Positions 6,343-8,573 of a DNA stretch of 8,573 nt are shown here, piece after piece; within the stretch, counting starts at the first letter, position 1; the number at the start of each line of letters is the position of its first letter. Below the pieces are notes generated by a model. The model was not told the DNA's origin. It did not search any database and saw only the letters and a list, made by a program, of their open reading frames with translations. The translations under genes and the position numbers were made by a program. The DNA is from Planctomycetota bacterium. Its GTDB lineage: Bacteria; Planctomycetota; Planctomycetia; Pirellulales; Pirellulaceae. The stretch lies in assembly GCA_024274855.1 (NCBI GenBank), contig JAJSAJ010000335.1, positions 1-8,573 on the forward strand. The letters are read 5' to 3'.

Positions 6343-7641
6343 TTACGGCAACAGAGGCAACTGCCAGGGATCACGGCGAGGACGGTCCAGTTGCTGGTTG
6401 TCGGTCTCGTTATCAAAGCACCATTTCTTCGGATCATATTGGTATGATTTCCGGTTCCAGTAGGCCAGATTGAAAAGATGGCAGACGGCAACGCTGCGCG
6501 CGCCAACTTCAACCTCGGCGACCGGTTTCTTGCGTGACTTGATGCAATCAACCCAGTTGCGGTGATGGTCACGCGACCGGTAAAGATGCACTTCGTTGCC
6601 GCCGATCGGCTCGGTGGCAATTTCTTTGGGATCACTGGAGATGTGTCCTCGATTGATGTACATTGTTCCCCGGGTACCTGTGAACGTACAACCGCTTGGT
6701 CCGCCGTGGACCATCTCAACGCCGTTGGCATAGACGACTCTTGCGCCGGTCATTGCCTTGGGATCTTCGGGAGGATGAACCTCAACGGGTCCCGACTGAT
6801 CCATGTCGAGCGCCCATTGGGCGATATCGAAGTGGTGTGCTCCCATATCGGACAATCCGCCCCCCGCGTATTCTCGATAGACGCGCCACGCAGGGAAATG
6901 CTTGTGGACACCGCGGGGACTCAATATCGAGTTGTACGATCGCATTGGGGCCTGGCCGAGCCACATACCCCAATTCAGACCGGCCGGCATTTCCTCTGCG
7001 GGTAGGTCGCACCAGCGGCTCGATGTCCCGACGCCCACCACGACCCTCTTAATCTGCCCCAAGCGGCCGCTGCGGACAACCTCGCACGCGTAGCGGAACG
7101 GTCCAAAAACACTGGATCGCTGCTGGCTGCCGGTCTGAATTACGCGTTTGTACTTGCGTGCGGCTTGGATACAAAGCTGTGACTCACGCAGCGTCAGCGT
7201 CAACGGCTTCTCGCAATAGACATCTTTCCCGGCGATGCACGCCGCGACCAGTGGGATTGTGTGCCAGTGTTCGGGTGTTGCAATGCAAACGGCATCAATG
7301 TCCTTGCGTTCAATAATCTTACGGAAATCGTCAGTTACGTCGCAGCCTCCGTAGGCCGAGTTTTTCTCTTTCTCATAAGTGTCCACGCGTTTCTTTGCGT
7401 GCATCCGCCTCGCTTCACTGACCTCGCACACTGCCAGGGTTTGGATATCGGGATAGCGAGGCAGTGTTGAAAGATGATAGTCATTTGCCATCTTTCCTGC
7501 GCCAATGAACCCAAGCGTAATCCGTTCACTGGGCGGTGCTACACCACCACGCCCCAACGTAGCCGCGTTGACGATCATTGGTGCGGTGACCAGGCCAAGT
7601 GATGTTCTGATGGCTTGACGCCGTGTGACCTTGCGAGCCAT
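6343..7641 (-). CDS. Tat-exported Gfo/Idh/MocA-family oxidoreductase (2)
   Basis: Predicted 432-residue oxidoreductase of unknown substrate, distinct from the one at 4624. The N-terminus is a Tat signal: KVTRRQAIRTSLGL (4-17) followed by a hydrophobic run to about 28. The dinucleotide motif GFIGAGKMA is at 44-52, the catalytic EKP at 144-146, and GGLSDMGAHHFDIAQWAL (261-278) carries Asp265 and His269 of the C-terminal domain. PEHWHTI (123-129) and the WGMWLG segment (224-229) are also typical of this exported subgroup. The ATG at 7641 has AAAGG 7 nt upstream. It converges on oxidoreductase 1 across the tandem repeat. Its 5' leader is unusual: repeat B2 begins only 29 nt before the ATG, with A2 right behind, so its promoter must lie in or beyond these repeats. 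An NAD-dependent sugar oxidase or glycoside-modifying role is plausible from family and location, but not shown. Confidence 0.93.
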   Translation of the reverse strand: MARKVTRRQAIRTSLGLVTAPMIVNAATLGRGGVAPPSERITLGFIGAGKMANDYHLSTLPRYPDIQTLAVCEVSEARRMHAKKRVDTYEKEKNSAYGGCDVTDDFRKIIERKDIDAVCIATPEHWHTIPLVAACIAGKDVYCEKPLTLTLRESQLCIQAARKYKRVIQTGSQQRSSVFGPFRYACEVVRSGRLGQIKRVVVGVGTSSRWCDLPAEEMPAGLNWGMWLGQAPMRSYNSILSPRGVHKHFPAWRVYREYAGGGLSDMGAHHFDIAQWALDMDQSGPVEVHPPEDPKAMTGARVVYANGVEMVHGGPSGCTFTGTRGTMYINRGHISSDPKEIATEPIGGNEVHLYRSRDHHRNWVDCIKSRKKPVAEVEVGARSVAVCHLFNLAYWNRKSYQYDPKKWCFDNETDNQQLDRPRRDPWQLPLLP

Positions 7642-7669
7642 AGATGTACCTTTCCGAGTTAATCAAGGC

Positions 7670-7706
7670 GTAGCCGTTCACGCCGCTGGGGTCTGACCCC
7701 TTGGAA
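7670..7706 (+). repeat. Repeat B, copy B2, uninterrupted
   Basis: This is the intact counterpart of B1, with one mismatch over the first 27 nt; it includes GGGGTCTGACCCC, itself a small palindrome. It abuts A2 with only two bases between. Relative to A it lies in the opposite sense from B1, so A and B are independent modules. It falls in the 5' leader or promoter region of oxidoreductase 2. Confidence 0.75.
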
Positions 7707-7708
7707 TG

Positions 7709-7756
7709 ATCGACCCCAACGGCCTTGTGCCGTTGGTGAGCGAGTCTATTGAGCTA
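7709..7756 (-). repeat. Hairpin repeat A, copy A2
   Basis: This is the exact 48-nt reverse complement of 83-130. The stem is 7716-7723 with 7729-7736, and the loop reads ACAAG on the minus strand. It points away from module C (7780-7820) in mirror image to A3. Confidence 0.88.
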
Positions 7757-7779
7757 AGGCCGGCATGTCATGCCGACGG

Positions 7780-7820
7780 CCGCTCCCTCCCCGCCGCCTT
7801 TGGCGGCGGGGAGGGAGCGG
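7780..7820. repeat. GC-rich perfect hairpin, repeat module C copy 2
   Basis: Perfect 19-bp arms at 7780-7798 and 7802-7820 enclose a TTT loop. It differs from copy 1 in stem sequence and loop but keeps length and composition. It is the centre of a mirror-image arrangement with A2 to the left and A3 to the right. The spacer 7758-7779 adds another short palindrome, CGGCATG/CATGCCG. Confidence 0.82.
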
Positions 7821-7846
7821 AATGGGGGTTTTCATCACATGCTTTT

Positions 7847-7890
7847 TAGCTCGAGAGACCTATTCACCCATGGGACAAGCCCATGGGGGC
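7847..7890 (+). repeat. Hairpin repeat A, diverged copy A3
   Basis: It aligns without gaps to A1 (TAGCTC, AGAC, CACC, ACAAG and GGGG kept). Its stem (7867-7874 with 7880-7887) is the fully paired CCCATGGG/CCCATGGG around the same ACAAG loop, although three pairs differ from A1. It lies in a long stretch with no confident gene. Confidence 0.7.
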
Positions 7891-8573
7891 CCTTCGACCA
7901 ACGCGCGTTCTCCATTTGGCTAAAGTGTAACAAAAAGTGACAAGTGACAAATGCCGCTCCACGCACTTTCGCCGTGAATGGTTACGGACCGTCACAATTT
8001 GAGAGTCTGACCGTTCCCACTAGAATCTGCTCGGTCGAATGGCGAGATACCTATTCCGGAAGAGTCACCACGACGGAAACGGTTCGAGTCAGCAAAGATG
8101 CCTTGTTGTTGGACTTGCCCCGATCGCCTCCCCCAAACCCGATCCCCGTTTGGCCAAAGACGGCCAACCGTAACGTGGGCTTCGTCGGCAGCAACCAAGA
8201 CCTTTCGCTCGATTCGCGAGTCCGTGTTCGCGGCGTTGCCTCTTCGCCGTGGCTGAACAACTCTGCGCGTCTCCGCGTTCTCCGCGCACTCTGCGTTGAG
8301 CAGCCCACCCCGAGACGATATGCAGCGCAGAGGGGGCAGTGAGCGCAGAGGGAACGCAGAGTATCCAGGTACAGGAACGAATGGCCATAGGCAGGGAGGT
8401 GTGGACACGGCGTTTCAGCGCGGTATGATACCAGGGGTTTGTGGTTGAATGACAGCCGCCGCGCTGGTGATGGCTCGCGAATCGGGCCATGACAAGAACC
8501 GTCCACCAAGTCATCACTTTCCACCCGGCGGCACGCCTCGTTCGTATCATGCTCGATACTCCGCTGACGAGCA
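7891..8573. other. Long stretch without a convincing gene
   Basis: Several overlapping open frames exist on both strands (7944-8342 on +, and three on - between about 7992 and 8550). None has a good ribosome binding site, a recognisable domain or a clear codon-use advantage, and all cross the inverted repeat at 8261-8361. The plus frame around 8007-8150 is the most protein-like and is discussed as a finding. One minus frame stays open from the right edge to 8051, so the tail of a gene entering from outside cannot be excluded. A short direct repeat (AGTGACA twice) lies at 7936-7949. Confidence 0.45.
8261..8361. repeat. Imperfect inverted repeat of the CTCTGCG type
   Basis: The left part (8261-8300) and right part (8323-8361) are imperfect reverse complements built from CTCTGCG/CGCAGAG and related blocks. 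A fragment at 1012-1030 (CCACAGAGACCTGAGAACA) resembles a neighbouring piece of the same style of repeat. Similar low-complexity CGCAGAG/CTCTGCG elements are common in large environmental bacterial genomes. It has no evident coding role. Confidence 0.6.

Noticed and set aside
5955..6447. Several open frames across 5955-6447 with repeated peptides
   Set aside because: They are translations of the 106-nt tandem repeat; the period is not divisible by three, so the peptides appear in shifting frames.
130..7709. Composite transposon bounded by the inverted A copies
   Set aside because: No transposase or integrase gene is present and no target duplication can be seen; the inverted repeats are kept as a finding only.

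Overview
The window looks like chromosomal DNA from a PVC-type bacterium, most likely a planctomycete. This rests on four things: two Tat-signal Gfo/Idh/MocA oxidoreductases, a secreted GH29 fucosidase with a C-terminal discoidin-like domain, a UroD-like protein of a kind common in Planctomycetota and Lentisphaerae, and intergenic regions packed with GC-rich palindromic repeats. No rRNA, tRNA, CRISPR array, transposase, integrase or phage gene was seen.

Layout. 1-375: a repeat-rich leader (GC hairpin, hairpin repeat A1, repeat B1 split by a small hairpin-bearing insert) ahead of a small zinc-ribbon membrane protein gene on + (376-927). 928-1217: a convergent intergenic region with a long imperfect inverted repeat. 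1218-2522 (-): a UroD-like protein. 2726-4135 (-): a secreted alpha-L-fucosidase, upstream of the UroD-like gene in transcription order. 4136-4623: a 488-nt divergent control region. 4624-5997 (+): Tat-exported oxidoreductase 1. 5998-6342: a 106-nt-period tandem repeat between convergent genes. 6343-7641 (-): Tat-exported oxidoreductase 2. 7642-8573: no convincing gene; repeats B2, A2, the GC hairpin, A3, and a second inverted repeat near 8261-8361.

The four larger genes fit a small carbohydrate-use locus. The fucosidase would release fucose outside the cytoplasm. The two exported NAD(P)-type oxidoreductases could oxidise or otherwise modify sugars, and the UroD-like protein is an intracellular enzyme of unknown substrate. 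No sulfatase, transporter, SusC/D pair or regulator lies in the window, so the pathway is inferred from gene company only.

The most unusual material is non-coding. A 48-nt element occurs as two perfect inverted copies about 7.6 kb apart. A diverged third copy keeps an 8-bp stem through three compensatory base-pair changes while preserving an ACAAG loop. Two copies sit back to back around a 19-bp GC hairpin, making a near-palindromic composite, and the left window edge appears to cut through a mirror-image composite. A nearby repeat (B) seems to have been split by a roughly 60-bp hairpin insert flanked by 5-bp direct repeats. These look like a family of small non-autonomous or structured RNA/DNA elements.
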